Below, piece after piece: positions 22,210 to 35,245 of a stretch of DNA of 64,000 nt. The stretch spans positions 1,178,001 to 1,242,000 of the forward strand of contig JAPQWV010000125.1 in NCBI GenBank assembly GCA_027422505.1. Reading direction: 5' to 3'. The translations under genes and the position numbers were made by a program. Each line of letters opens with the position of its first letter. Positions within the stretch are counted from its first letter, which is position 1. The notes below the pieces were generated by a model. That model was not told where the DNA came from. It saw nothing but the letters and a program-made list of their open reading frames with translations, and did not search any database. This stretch comes from Craterostigma plantagineum. Taxonomy: Eukaryota > Streptophyta > Magnoliopsida > Lamiales > Linderniaceae.

Positions 22210-25125
22210 AGTTTTTGGCGCCGTTGCCGGGGACAGCAGTATTATTAATTTTAGGATTTATTCTGATTTTTAGTTTAGACCTTTTAGTTATTTATATATT
22301 CTTTTTCTTATTATTATTATTATTATATACGTTGATACTCTCATGTTTATCGTTTGTGTTTTGTAGGATAAGGGATGCAGCGATACTCGCAATATTCTCC
22401 CGAGACCTATGCGACATGCGATGATGAACTGGAGTGCGATTTTTGCGGATGCCAACATCTCACTAGTGAATGCAAATACAATCGTTACAAGCCTCCACTA
22501 TCGTGGTATGATGGACGAGGGGAGAATTTCTACTCTTACACCGGCGATTATTCGCATTCTCCCTCGTATGATTACTTTGCTCCACCTCAAAAAGAAAAAG
22601 CCGCTTGGGAGATAGCGCTCGAAAAGATGGCAAGGTCGTATGAGCAACCATTAATTCAAAAACATGCCCAACAACAGATTGATCCGCCCCAAAAGGAAAA
22701 AGCCGCTTGGGAGATAGCGCTGGAGAAGATGGCAGTGATACAAGAAGACAGTAGTCGTACATCTACTTCTACGAGTTTTCAAAGTCTAAGAGCAGAGTTG
22801 GAGAATCTGACGGCCCAATTTGAAAAGCTCAAAAGTGTCGTGTCTGAACGCAAACAAGAAGTACCGTCGAGCCACATTGAGTCAAATCCAGAAGAGCACA
22901 TAGAAGCCATTCCATTGAATTGTGAAATAACTCAAGAACCGGTGTTGGAACCAAGCGAAGCTAACGATGAGATCGAGTTAGAAAAAATCAATCAACCCAC
23001 AGAGGCTACTGTAGATTTCGTTCCAGCAGAGCCGGGTCTATCAGATTTTCTTGAGGATACTTTGTTTTCCATGGAGTTGGAGGATCGCCAAGAAACTAGT
23101 GAGGATGAAAGCAAGAATTTCGCAGTGCATAATGTCGTGGAAAAGATAAAGATGGAGCCCGTGACTTTCGATCCGATTCTGCGCTTGGTTATGAGGTCAC
23201 CGTATCATTCAGATGGCATATTCACGGAGGAATTCATTAAGGCATCGATGATCGTTGATTTCACCATTATTTGGGAGCCGAAAGTCGACCCATGGAGAGA
23301 GTTTAAAGATTGCGACCATGCAAAGCTGTATCATTTTGAGATCAAACTTCTCTCCAAAAAGATGAAATCAAGGTGTTCAGTACTTCTACTGAACATGCAG
23401 AGTCGTGGACCTTCAACAGGAACGAGAGTCGAGCTAACGACTATAAAAACAGCGCTTCTTGGGAGGCAACCCGAGGCTACCGATGCATATATATTATTAT
23501 TTTTTCGTCCTATTTTATTTTTCGTTTAATAAAAATTTGCCCTCACGGTGCCGTGTAGTCATGTTTTCTCGCAGGCTCAGAACTAGTTTGGGGGTTGCCA
23601 GTTCGCGATGATTGCTTGTTTACTGCGGATCAACCAAGTCCTCTACATCGATCGACCTAAAATTCAGGGCAGTGTCACTTTCAACTCTCTCTTTGCTTTT
23701 ATTTTACACATTGAGGACAATGTGCTATTTAGTTTGGGGGTGGGATGTGACACATGCTAGATTTAATATGCTTACATATTTAGGTATCGATGTGTTTCGG
23801 TCTTTTTAGTGGGTATAACTGATGAAGGTTGCGATTTGAACGTCATCTGTGGAATCTCCTGTCAATGATGAAAATTTTTAAATTTTTACCGTGTCGTGAT
23901 ATGATTCGACGAGTTGAGTGAGAAAGTCTTACATGTTGCATTGTCGTGATATTAGCATGATTATTTGGCTACATTGACTGCTTTAGGAGAGTATTGCGTA
24001 TCATGAAGCACAAACCCAACTATACATGTGAGTTTTTGAGCCTTCAGAGATGAATTCAGAGCAACTCATTATGCTCGGTGTTTATTCTTGTGTGACACGC
24101 ATGGACTGAACATTTTCAAACTTGCTCTGTTATGCATGTCAATGGTTACTATGTGGATTTTTATGTGCGAAAATGAAAAGGGCACTAGGATTGAGTCATT
24201 GGCCTAAATATTTCCCTACCTTACGTATTTACCACTTAGTGAGCCCCTTTGAGCCTTATTTGACTTATTTGTTGATTTGGAGCCCAGATATTTAGCCTAA
24301 TTGCCTCAAATTTAGCCTATACGACCCAGTATCAATGTGTTAATTTATCGATATCGTGAAATTGGCTTGTTGATTGAGAAGGAGCTAATCGTCGATGCAT
24401 GTTAGTTATGAACTCGTCCTATGATATGGATCTCTCGTCGTAATATTGCAACAGACTAGAAACCTCTCCATTCGATAAAAAGTACAAAAAAAAGAAAAGG
24501 AGGGGCTAGTTCTGAAAAAAAAAAGAAAAAAAAGAAATAAAAAAAGGGCGAGCGAGAAGAGCTAGAAAAGGTGAAAGAATGAGTCGAGTAATAGGCACGG
24601 CGTAAGAAGAGCGAAATAAGTGGTGAGAAAAGCGATTCGATGATTGACACGTTTGATACTTTTAGCTCACTTTCCCATATGACGCACCTTTTCAAAACCC
24701 GAGCCCCGTTACAACCCTTGATGAAAGACCCTTTGATTCGTGCATGACTTCTACGATGTGACTATGATGTGATATATTTGCAAGCCTAGAGTAATACCTT
24801 TTCAGGTCGTGATTTGAGCGTCTTTATACAGATCCCTTTGAAAACACCTCGAGTGACTTGAGCGATCCTTATGAGAGTTGTGGATTGATGCGTGGTACAA
24901 TTCTAGAAATGTCTTTCATGCTATGATAAGATTGCGACTTATTACCTCATGCCTCGTGTTTTGACTAGATCGTTCATTAGTTGATGATTATCTTGACTTA
25001 TATGCTTTTACGCTTTCTGAGATGAAACAAGAGAATTTCATTGACTGATGTTCTATAATCCTAACTTGACTTGGTTTTATTTCGCTTTTATGATCGAGGA
25101 CGATCGAAGCTAGTTTGGGGGTTGT
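22210..25125 (+). mobile_element. Array internal region 2
   Basis: 2916 bp; no difference from internal region 1 was noticed. Primer site 22216-22233, hairpin 23707-23724. Confidence 0.9.
22375..23529 (+). CDS. Gag-like protein of array unit 2
   Basis: 384 codons, the same protein as unit 1 residue for residue in the translated frames. Zinc-knuckle variant, duplicated QKEKAAWEIALEKMA segment and coiled coil are all kept. Confidence 0.8.
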   Translation: MQRYSQYSPETYATCDDELECDFCGCQHLTSECKYNRYKPPLSWYDGRGENFYSYTGDYSHSPSYDYFAPPQKEKAAWEIALEKMARSYEQPLIQKHAQQQIDPPQKEKAAWEIALEKMAVIQEDSSRTSTSTSFQSLRAELENLTAQFEKLKSVVSERKQEVPSSHIESNPEEHIEAIPLNCEITQEPVLEPSEANDEIELEKINQPTEATVDFVPAEPGLSDFLEDTLFSMELEDRQETSEDESKNFAVHNVVEKIKMEPVTFDPILRLVMRSPYHSDGIFTEEFIKASMIVDFTIIWEPKVDPWREFKDCDHAKLYHFEIKLLSKKMKSRCSVLLLNMQSRGPSTGTRVELTTIKTALLGRQPEATDAYILLFFRPILFFV

Positions 25126-26557
25126 TGATAAGTTAGGATTTTGCATCATTTTTATACCCATTAAAAGCGTAATTTTGATTGTTATGTATTCGAAATATCC
25201 TCGAATATCTTATGTTATATTGGGTCTCTTATTTCATAGATATCGAGGTAAAATGAAGTTAAAACGAGAAAAATCGGGTATGACAAGAAGCCGACGAAAC
25301 ACGCACATGAAAGCATCTCACGACGTCACAAGCGAGTAGCTACTTCATGCGAGTATTTTATCTTGAGAATCAAGTTGGAAGCAAGCAATTTTGGGCTGGA
25401 TATGTACGTGACACTTGAAGATGTAATATTGGAAACTTGGCAAACTACATTCACACGTGGCTTTTAAAGTTGAATTTGAAGCTCTCTTCCAATTGGGCCA
25501 CGCAATCAACAACAATATCAGCCCACTATGTGAAGTCGGTCATTAATTAGGGCTTTATGTTCTATTTAAAGAGCAGAATAAAGACGAAAGGAGAGAGGAG
25601 GTTTAGATCTGGGAACGACAGAAAATAAAGCTGCGACTGAAAATAAATAGCTGGGGGCAGCGAATAAAGAGAGCAGCGAATAAAGAAAAGCAGCGAAGGA
25701 TTGACGGCCGGAGCGAGGCGACGCGAGCACCGTAAAGGGCGAATTTCTTACCTTTTTATTATTTGGTTTTCGACAATGTTTTCTTTTGATTCGTTGTCGT
25801 TTTCGTATAATATGCTAGCTTAATTCCTTTTGTGATTAAGGCCGTGTGAGGCCGGATTATGACTACGTATTAATGCAAGTATTATTTTATTTAATCATAT
25901 GATTTGAGTTACGTATTCTTTGTCTGTGCTTCATATGCGTACGTGTGATTGGCCTCCATGCGTATGATTATTGATTGGTTTATGAGACGGACTAAGTGAT
26001 TAGACCGATTAGAACAAAACATTGAATACCACTACGTAAAACCGACCAGAGATGGAATTCGGTTTCGTATGTGTGGTTTCCGATAATTTAGGCGCCGAAA
26101 GCGTCTAAACTCGGGGAATTTCACGAAGATCGAAGGCACGTATAGGAACTACAGTCATATAGACATATAGTTTATTGGTTCTCTATTTACGTAGGGTTGC
26201 TATTGCGGGACAAACGAGTAGCACGTATGTTAGGAAATTCTACCTTGACTTGATTCATGATGATTAGATAGATTATATTGCATGAAAGCGTGGGAGTAAT
26301 TTGTGTCGTGCATGTGTCTTGATCACGTCGTCGTCAACTGATCTATCCTATCTGTTTTATTTACGTTTATTTTATTATTTGCGTCTTTTATCTCTTTTAT
26401 CAAATCATCAAAACTATAAAAATTCCGTTAATTTAAATTAGAATTAGGAATATTTTCTTAGAATTAATCGAGCTATCTTCGTGGATCGATACTCGGACTT
26501 CGTCCGTTTTATACTACTTGCACGACCTAGTACACTTGCTAGTATTTGAGCGTGTCA
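25126..26557 (+). repeat. Array LTR 3
   Basis: 1432 bp, with an extra T (CCTTTTTATT) and GCGTCTAAA, but ATTGCGGG. Private changes: AATTCCTTTTG, GCGTGGGAG, TTTACGTTT and GAGCTATC. Confidence 0.92.
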
Positions 26558-29470
26558 AGTTTTTGGCGCCGTTGCCGGGGACAGCAGTATTATTAATTTT
26601 AGGATTTATTCTGATTTTTAGTTTAGACCTTTTAGTTATTTATATATTCTTTTTCTTATTATTATTATTATATACGTTGATACTCTCATGTTTATCGTTT
26701 GTGTTTTGTAGGATAAGGGATGCAGCGATACTCGCAATATTCTCCCGAGACCTATGCGACATGCGATGATGAACTGGAGTGCGATTTTTGCGGATGCCAA
26801 CATCTCACTAGTGAATGCAAATACAATCGTTACAAGCCTCCACTATCGTGGTATGATGGACGAGGGGAGAATTTCTACTCTTACACCGGCGATTATTCGC
26901 ATTCTCCCTCGTATGATTACTTTGCTCCACCTCAAAAAGAAAAAGCCGCTTGGGAGATAGCGCTCGAAAAGATGGCAAGGTCGTATGAGCAACCATTAAT
27001 TCAAAAACATGCCCAACAACAGATTGATCCGCCCCAAAAGGAAAAAGCCGCTTGGGAGATAGCGCTGGAGAAGATGGCAGTGATACAAGAAGACAGTAGT
27101 CGTACATCTACTTCTACGAGTTTTCAAAGTCTAAGAGCAGAGTTGGAGAATCTGACGGCCCAATTTGAAAAGCTCAAAAGTGTCGTGTCTGAACGCAAAC
27201 AAGAAGTACCGTCGAGCCACATTGAGTCAAATCCAGAAGAGCACATAGAAGCCATTCCATTGAATTGTGAAATAACTCAAGAACCGGTGTTGGAACCAAG
27301 CGAAGCTAACGATGAGATCGAGTTAGAAAAAATCAATCAACCCACAGAGGCTACTGTAGATTTCGTTCCAGCAGAGCCGGGTCTATCAGATTTTCTTGAG
27401 GATACTTTGTTTTCCATGGAGTTGGAGGATCGCCAAGAAACTAGTGAGGATGAAAGCAAGAATTTCGCAGTGCATAATGTCGTGGAAAAGATAAAGATGG
27501 AGCCCGTGACTTTCGATCCGATTCTGCGCTTGGTTATGAGGTCACCGTATCATTCAGATGGCATATTCACGGAGGAATTCATTAAGGCATCGATGATCGT
27601 TGATTTCACCATTATTTGGGAGCCGAAAGTCGACCCATGGAGAGAGTTTAAAGATTGCGACCATGCAAAGCTGTATCATTTTGAGATCAAACTTCTCTCC
27701 AAAAAGATGAAATCAAGGTGTTCAGTACTTCTACTGAACATGCAGAGTCGTGGACCTTCAACAGGAACGAGAGTCGAGCTAACGACTATAAAAACAGCGC
27801 TTCTTGGGAGGCAACCCGAGGCTACCGATGCATATATATTATTATTTTTTCGTCCTATTTTATTTTTCGTTTAATAAAAATTTGCCCTCACGGTGCCGTG
27901 TAGTCATGTTTTCTCGCAGGCTCAGAACTAGTTTGGGGGTTGCCAGTTCGCGATGATTGCTTGTTTACTGCGGATCAACCAAGTCCTCTACATCGATCGA
28001 CCTAAAATTCAGGGCAGTGTCACTTTCAACTCTCTCTTTGCTTTTATTTTACACATTGAGGACAATGTGCTATTTAGTTTGGGGGTGGGATGTGACACAT
28101 GCTAGATTTAATATGCTTACATATTTAGGTATCGATGTGTTTCGGTCTTTTTAGTGGGTATAACTGATGAAGGTTGCGATTTGAACGTCATCTGTGGAAT
28201 CTCCTGTCAATGATGAAAATTTTTAAATTTTTACCGTGTCGTGATATGATTCGACGAGTTGAGTGAGAAAGTCTTACATGTTGCATTGTCGTGATATTAG
28301 CATGATTATTTGGCTACATTGACTGCTTTAGGAGAGTATTGCGTATCATGAAGCACAAACCCAACTATACATGTGAGTTTTTGAGCCTTCAGAGATGAAT
28401 TCAGAGCAACTCATTATGCTCGGTGTTTATTCTTGTGTGACACGCATGGACTGAATATTTTCGAACTTGCTCTGTTATGCATGTCAATGGTTACTATGTG
28501 GATTTTTATGTGCGAAAATGAAAAGGGCACTAGGATTGAGTCATTGGCCTAAATATTTCCCTACCTTACGTATTTACCACTTAGTGAGCCCCTTTGAGCC
28601 TTATTTGACTTATTTGTTGATTTGGAGCCCAGATATTTAGCCTAATTGCCTCAAATTTAGCCTATACGACCCAGTATCAATGTGTTAATTTATCGATATC
28701 GTGAAATTGGCTTGTTGATTGAGAAGGAGCTAATCGTCGATGCATGTTAGTTATGAACTCGTCCTATGATATGGATCTCTCGTCGTAATATTGCAACAGA
28801 CTAGAAACCTCTCCATTCGATAAAAAGTACAAAAAAAAGAAAAGGAGGGGCTAGTTCTGAAAAAAAAAAGAAAAAAAAGAAAGAAAAAAAGGGCGAGCGA
28901 GAAGAGCTAGAAAAGGTGAAAGAATGAGTCGAGTAATAGGCACGGCGTAAGAAGAGCGAAATAAGTGGTGAGAAAAGCGATTCGATGATTGACACGTTTG
29001 ATACTTTTAGCTCACTTTCCCATATGACGCACCTTTTCAAAACCCGAGCCCCGTTACAACCCTTGATGAAAGACCCTTTGATTCGTGCATGACTTCTACG
29101 ATGTGACTATGATGTGATATATTTGCAAGCCTAGAGTAATACCTTTTCAGGTCGTGATTTGAGCGTCTTCATACAGATCCCTTTGAAAACACCTCGAGTG
29201 ACTTGAGCGATCCTTATGAGAGTTGTGGATTGATGCGTGGTACAATTCTAGAAATGTCTTTCATGTTATGATAAGATTGCGACTTATTACCTCATGCCTC
29301 GTGTTTTGACTAGATCGTTCATTAGTTGATGATTATCTTGACTTATATGCTTTTACGCTTTCTGAGATGAAACAAGAGAATTTCATTGACTGATGTTCTA
29401 TAATCCTAACTTGACTTGGTTTTATTTCGCTTTTATGATCGAGGACGATCGAAGCTAGTTTGGGGGTTGT
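26558..29470 (+). mobile_element. Array internal region 3
   Basis: 2913 bp. One TTA triplet fewer than units 1-2 in the leader, plus TGAATATTTTCGAAC and GAAAGAAAAAAAG variants shared with units 4 and 5. Primer site 26564-26581, hairpin 28052-28069. Confidence 0.9.
26720..27874 (+). CDS. Gag-like protein of array unit 3
   Basis: 384 codons, identical in protein to units 1 and 2 although the surrounding DNA carries the unit 3-5 variants. Confidence 0.8.
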   Translation: MQRYSQYSPETYATCDDELECDFCGCQHLTSECKYNRYKPPLSWYDGRGENFYSYTGDYSHSPSYDYFAPPQKEKAAWEIALEKMARSYEQPLIQKHAQQQIDPPQKEKAAWEIALEKMAVIQEDSSRTSTSTSFQSLRAELENLTAQFEKLKSVVSERKQEVPSSHIESNPEEHIEAIPLNCEITQEPVLEPSEANDEIELEKINQPTEATVDFVPAEPGLSDFLEDTLFSMELEDRQETSEDESKNFAVHNVVEKIKMEPVTFDPILRLVMRSPYHSDGIFTEEFIKASMIVDFTIIWEPKVDPWREFKDCDHAKLYHFEIKLLSKKMKSRCSVLLLNMQSRGPSTGTRVELTTIKTALLGRQPEATDAYILLFFRPILFFV

Positions 29471-30902
29471 TGATAAGTTAGGATTTTGCATCATTTTTAT
29501 ACCCATTAAAAGCGTAATTTTGATTGTTATGTATTCGAAATATCCTCGAATATCTTATGTTATATTGGGTCTCTTATTTCATAGATATCGAGGTAAAATG
29601 AAGTTAAAACGAGAAAAATCGGGTATGACAAGAAGCCGACGAAACACGCACATGAAAGCATCTCACGACGTCACAAGCGAGTAGCTACTTCATGCGAGTA
29701 TTTTATCTTGAGAATCAAGTTGGAAGCAAGCAATTTTGGGCTGGATATGTACGTGACACTTGAAGATGTAATATTGGAAACTTGGCAAACTACATTCACA
29801 CGTGGCTTTTAAAGTTGAATTTGAAGCTCTCTTCCAATTGGGCCACGCAATCAACAACAATATCAGCCCACTATGTGAAGTCGGTCATTAATTAGGGCTT
29901 TATGTTCTATTTAAAGAGCAGAATAAAGACGAAAGGAGAGAGGAGGTTTAGATCTGGGAACGACAGAAAATAAAGCTGCGACTGAAAATAAATAGCTGGG
30001 GGCAGCGAATAAAGAGAGCAGCGAATAAAGAAAAGCAGAGAAGGATTGACGGCCGGAGCGAGGCGACGCGAGCACCGTAAAGGGCGAATTTCTTACCTTT
30101 TTATTATTTGGTTTTCGACAATGTTTTCTTTTGATTCGTTGTCGTTTTCGTATAATATGCTAGCTTAATTTCTTTTGTGATTAAGGCCGTGTGAGGCCGG
30201 ATTATGACTACGTATTAATGCAAGTATTATTTTATTTAATCATATGATTTGAGTTACGTATTCTTTGTCTGTGCTTCATATGCGTACGTGTGATTGGCCT
30301 CCATGCGTATGATTATTGATTGGTTTATGAGACGGACTAAGTGATTAGACCGATTAGAACAAAACATTGAATACCACTACGTAAAACCGACCAGAGATGG
30401 AATTCGGTTTCGTATGTGTGGTTTCCGATAATTTAGGCGCCGAAAGCGTCTAAACTCGGGGAATTTCACGAAGATCGAAGGCACGTATAGGAACTACAGT
30501 CATATAGACATATAGTTTATTGGTTCTCTATTTACGTAGGGTTGCTATTACGGGACAAACGAGTAGCACGTATGTTAGGAAATTCTACCTTGACTTGATT
30601 CATGATGATTAGATAGATTATATTGCATGAAAGCGTAGGAGTAATTTGTGTCGTGCATGTGTCTTGATCACGTCGTCGTCAACTGATCTATCCTATCTGT
30701 TTTATTTGCGTTTATTTTATTATTTGCGTCTTTTATCTCTTTTATCAAATCATCAAAACTATAAAAATTCTGTTAATTTAAATTAGAATTAGGAATATTT
30801 TCTTAGAATTAATCGAGCTGTCTTCGTGGATCGATACTCGGACTTCGTCCGTTTTATACTACTTGCACGACCTAGTACACTTGCTAGTATTTGAGCGTGT
30901 CA
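29471..30902 (+). repeat. Array LTR 4
   Basis: 1432 bp; CTTGGCAAAC, five-T run, GCGTCTAAA and ATTACGGG, the same four-site pattern as LTR 6. Private changes: GCAGAGAAGG and AATTCTGTTA. Confidence 0.92.
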
Positions 30903-33814
30903 AGTTTTTGGCGCCGTTGCCGGGGACAGCAGTATTATTAATTTTAGGATTTATTCTGATTTTTAGTTTAGACCTTTTAGTTATTTATATATTCTTTTTC
31001 TTATTATTATTATTATATACGTTGATACTCTCATGTTTATCGTTTGTGTTTTGTAGGATAAGGGATGCAGCGATACTCGCAATATTCTCCCGAGACCTAT
31101 GCGACATGCGATGATGAACTGGAGTGCGATTTTTGCGGATGCCAACATCTCACTAGTGAATGCAAATACAATCGTTACAAGCCTCCACTATCGTGGTATG
31201 ATGGACGAGGGGAGAATTTCTACTCTTACACCGGCGATTATTCGCATTCTCCCTCGTATGATTACTTTGCTCCACCTCAAAAAGAAAAAGCCGCTTGGGA
31301 GATAGCGCTCGAAAAGATGGCAAGGTCGTATGAGCAACCATTAATTCAAAAACATGCCCAACAACAGATTGATCCGCCCCAAAAGGAAAAAGCCGCTTGG
31401 GAGATAGCGCTGGAGAAGATGGCAGTGATACAAGAAGACAGTAGTCGTACATCTACTTCTACGAGTTTTCAAAGTCTAAGAGCAGAGTTGGAGAATCTGA
31501 CGGCCCAATTTGAAAAGCTCAAAAGTGTCGTGTCTGAACGCAAACAAGAAGTACCGTCGAGCCACATTGAGTCAAATCCAGAAGAGCACATAGAAGCCAT
31601 TCCATTGAATTGTGAAATAACTCAAGAACCGGTGTTGGAACCAAGCGAAGCTAACGATGAGATCGAGTTAGAAAAAATCAATCAACCCACAGAGGCTACT
31701 GTAGATTTCGTTCCAGCAGAGCCGGGTCTATCAGATTTTCTTGAGGATACTTTGTTTTCCATGGAGTTGGAGGATCGCCAAGAAACTAGTGAGGATGAAA
31801 GCAAGAATTTCGCAGTGCATAATGTCGTGGAAAAGATAAAGATGGAGCCCGTGACTTTCGATCCGATTCTGCGCTTGGTTATGAGGTCACCGTATCATTC
31901 AGATGGCATATTCACGGAGGAATTCATTAAGGCATCGATGATCGTTGATTTCACCATTATTTGGGAGCCGAAAGTCGACCCATGGAGAGAGTTTAAAGAT
32001 TGCGACCATGCAAAGCTGTATCATTTTGAGATCAAACTTCTCTCCAAAAAGATGAAATCAAGGTGTTCAGTACTTCTACTGAACATGCAGAGTTGTGGAC
32101 CTTCAACAGGAACGAGAGTCGAGCTAACGACTATAAAAACAGCGCTTCTTGGGAGGCAACCCGAGGCTACCGATGCATATATATTATTATTTTTTCGTCC
32201 TATTTTATTTTTCGTTTAATAAAATTTGCCCTCACGGTGCCGTGTAGTCATGTTTTCTCGCAGGCTCAGAACTAGTTTGGGGGTTGCCAGTTCGCGATGA
32301 TTGCTTGTTTACTGCGGATCAACCAAGTCCTCTACATCGATCGACCTAAAATTCAGGGCAGTGTCACTTTCAACTCTCTCTTTGCTTTTATTTTACACAT
32401 TGAGGACAATGTGCTATTTAGTTTGGGGGTGGGATGTGACACATGCTAGATTTAATATGCTTACATATTTAGGTATCGATGTGTTTCGGTCTTTTTAGTG
32501 GGTATAACTGATGAAGGTTGCGATTTGAACGTCATCTGTGGAATCTCCTGTCAATGATGAAAATTTTTAAATTTTTACCGTGTCGTGATATGATTCGACG
32601 AGTTGAGTGAGAAAGTCTTACATGTTGCATTGTCGTGATATTAGCATGATTATTTGGCTACATTGACTGCTTTAGGAGAGTATTGCGTATCATGAAGCAC
32701 AAACCCAACTATACATGTGAGTTTTTGAGCCTTCAGAGATGAATTCAGAGCAACTCATTATGCTCGGTGTTTATTCTTGTGTGACACGCATGGACTGAAT
32801 ATTTTCGAACTTGCTCTGTTATGCATGTCAATGGTTACTATGTGGATTTTTATGTGCGAAAATGAAAAGGGCACTAGGATTGAGTCATTGGCCTAAATAT
32901 TTCCCTACCTTACGTATTTACCACTTAGTGAGCCCCTTTGAGCCTTATTTGACTTATTTGTTGATTTGGAGCCCAGATATTTAGCCTAATTGCCTCAAAT
33001 TTAGCCTATACGACCCAGTATCAATGTGTTAATTTATCGATATCGTGAAATTGGCTTGTTGATTGAGAAGGAGCTAATCGTCGATGCATGTTAGTTATGA
33101 ACTCGTCCTATGATATGGATCTCTCGTCGTAATATTGCAACAGACTAGAAACCTCTCCATTCGATAAAAAGTACAAAAAAAAGAAAAGGAGGGGCTAGTT
33201 CTGAAAAAAAAAAGAAAAAAAAGAAAGAAAAAAAGGGCGAGCGAGAAGAGCTAGAAAAGGTGAAAGAATGAGTCGAGTAATAGGCACGGCGTAAGAAGAG
33301 CGAAATAAGTGGTGAGAAAAGCGATTCGATGATTGACACGTTTGATACTTTTAGCTCACTTTCCCATATGACGCACCTTTTCAAAACCCGAGCCCCGTTA
33401 CAACCCTTGATGAAAGACCCTTTGATTCGTGCATGACTTCTACGATGTGACTATGATGTGATATATTTGCAAGCCTAGAGTAATACCTTTTCAGGTCGTG
33501 ATTTGAGCGTCTTTATACAGATCCCTTTGAAAACACCTCGAGTGACTTGAGCGATCCTTATGAGAGTTGTGGATTGATGCGTGGTACAATTCTAGAAATG
33601 TCTTTCATGCTATGATAAGATTGCGACTTATTACCTCATGCCTCGTGTTTTGACTAGATCGTTCATTAGTTGATGATTATCTTGACTTATATGCTTTTAC
33701 GCTTTCTGAGATGAAACAAGAGAATTTCATTGACTGATGTTCTATAATCCTAACTTGACTTGGTTTTATTTCGCTTTTATGATCGAGGACGATCGAAGCT
33801 AGTTTGGGGGTTGT
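30903..33814 (+). mobile_element. Array internal region 4
   Basis: 2912 bp; one A lost after the gag-like frame (AATAAAATTTGCC). Primer site 30909-30926, hairpin 32396-32413. Confidence 0.9.
31065..32219 (+). CDS. Gag-like protein of array unit 4
   Basis: 384 codons with one change from the other units, Arg to Cys in NMQSCGPST near residue 344 (CGT to TGT). Confidence 0.8.
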   Translation: MQRYSQYSPETYATCDDELECDFCGCQHLTSECKYNRYKPPLSWYDGRGENFYSYTGDYSHSPSYDYFAPPQKEKAAWEIALEKMARSYEQPLIQKHAQQQIDPPQKEKAAWEIALEKMAVIQEDSSRTSTSTSFQSLRAELENLTAQFEKLKSVVSERKQEVPSSHIESNPEEHIEAIPLNCEITQEPVLEPSEANDEIELEKINQPTEATVDFVPAEPGLSDFLEDTLFSMELEDRQETSEDESKNFAVHNVVEKIKMEPVTFDPILRLVMRSPYHSDGIFTEEFIKASMIVDFTIIWEPKVDPWREFKDCDHAKLYHFEIKLLSKKMKSRCSVLLLNMQSCGPSTGTRVELTTIKTALLGRQPEATDAYILLFFRPILFFV

Positions 33815-35245
33815 TGATAAGTTAGGATTTTGCATCATTTTTATACCCATTAAAAGCGTAATTTTGATTGTTATGTATTCGAAATATCCTCGAATATCTT
33901 ATGTTATATTGGGTCTCTTATTTCATAGATATCGAGGTAAAATGAAGTTAAAACGAGAAAAATCGGGTATGACAAGAAGCCGACGAAACACGCACATGAA
34001 AGCATCTCACGACGTCACAAGCGAGTAGCTACTTCATGCGAGTATTTTATCTTGAGAATCAAGTTGGAAGCAAGCAATTTTGGGCTGGATATGTACGTGA
34101 CACTTGAAGATGTAATATTGGAAACTTGGGAAACTACATTCACACGTGGCTTTTAAAGTTGAATTTGAAGCTCTCTTCCAATTGGGCCACGCAATCAACA
34201 ACAATATCAGCCCACTATGTGAAGTCGGTCATTAATTAGGGCTTTATGTTCTATTTAAAGAGCAGAATAAAGACGAAAGGAGAGAGGAGGTTTAGATCTG
34301 GGAACGACAGAAAATAAAGCTGCGACTGAAAATAAATAGCTGGGGGCAGCGAATAAAGAGAGCAGCGAATAAAGAAAAGCAGCGAAGGATTGACGGCCGG
34401 AGCGAGGCGACGCGAGCACCGTAAAGGGCGAATTTCTTACCTTTTATTATTTGGTTTTCGACAATGTTTTCTTTTGATTCGTTGTCGTTTTCGTATAATA
34501 TGCTAGCTTAATTTCTTTTGTGATTAAGGCCGTGTGAGGCCGGATTATGACTACGTATTAATGCAAGTATTATTTTATTTAATCATATGATTTGAGTTAC
34601 GTATTCTTTGTCTGTGCTTCATATGCGTACGTGTGATTGGCCTCCATGCGTATGATTATTGATTGGTTTATGAGACGGACTAAGTGATTAGACCGATTAG
34701 AACAAAACATTGAATACCACTACGTAAAACCGACCAGAGATGGAATTCGGTTTCGTATGTGTGGTTTCCGATAATTTAGGCGCCGAAAGCGTGTAAACTC
34801 GGGGAATTTCACGAAGATCGAAGGCACGTATAGGAACTACAGTCATATAGACATATAGTTTATTGGTTCTCTATTTACGTAGGGTTGCTATTGCGGGACA
34901 AACGAGTAGCACGTATGTTAGGAAATTCTACCTTGACTTGATTCATGATGATTAGATAGATTATATTGCATGAAAGCGTAGGAGTAATTTGTGTCGTGCA
35001 TGTGTCTTGATCACGTCGTCGTCAACTGATCTATCCTATCTGTTTTATTTGCGTTTATTTTATTATTTGCGTCTTTTATCTCTTTTATCAAATCATCAAA
35101 ACTATAAAAATTCCGTTAATTTAAATTAGAATTAGGAATATTTTCTTAGAATTAATCGAGCTGTCTTCGTGGATCGATACTCGGACTTCGTCCGTTTTAT
35201 ACTACTTGCACGACCTAGTACACTTGCTAGTATTTGAGCGTGTCA
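33815..35245 (+). repeat. Array LTR 5
   Basis: 1431 bp; matches LTR 1 rather than its neighbours at all four informative sites (CTTGGGAAAC, four-T run, GCGTGTAAA, ATTGCGGG). Confidence 0.92.
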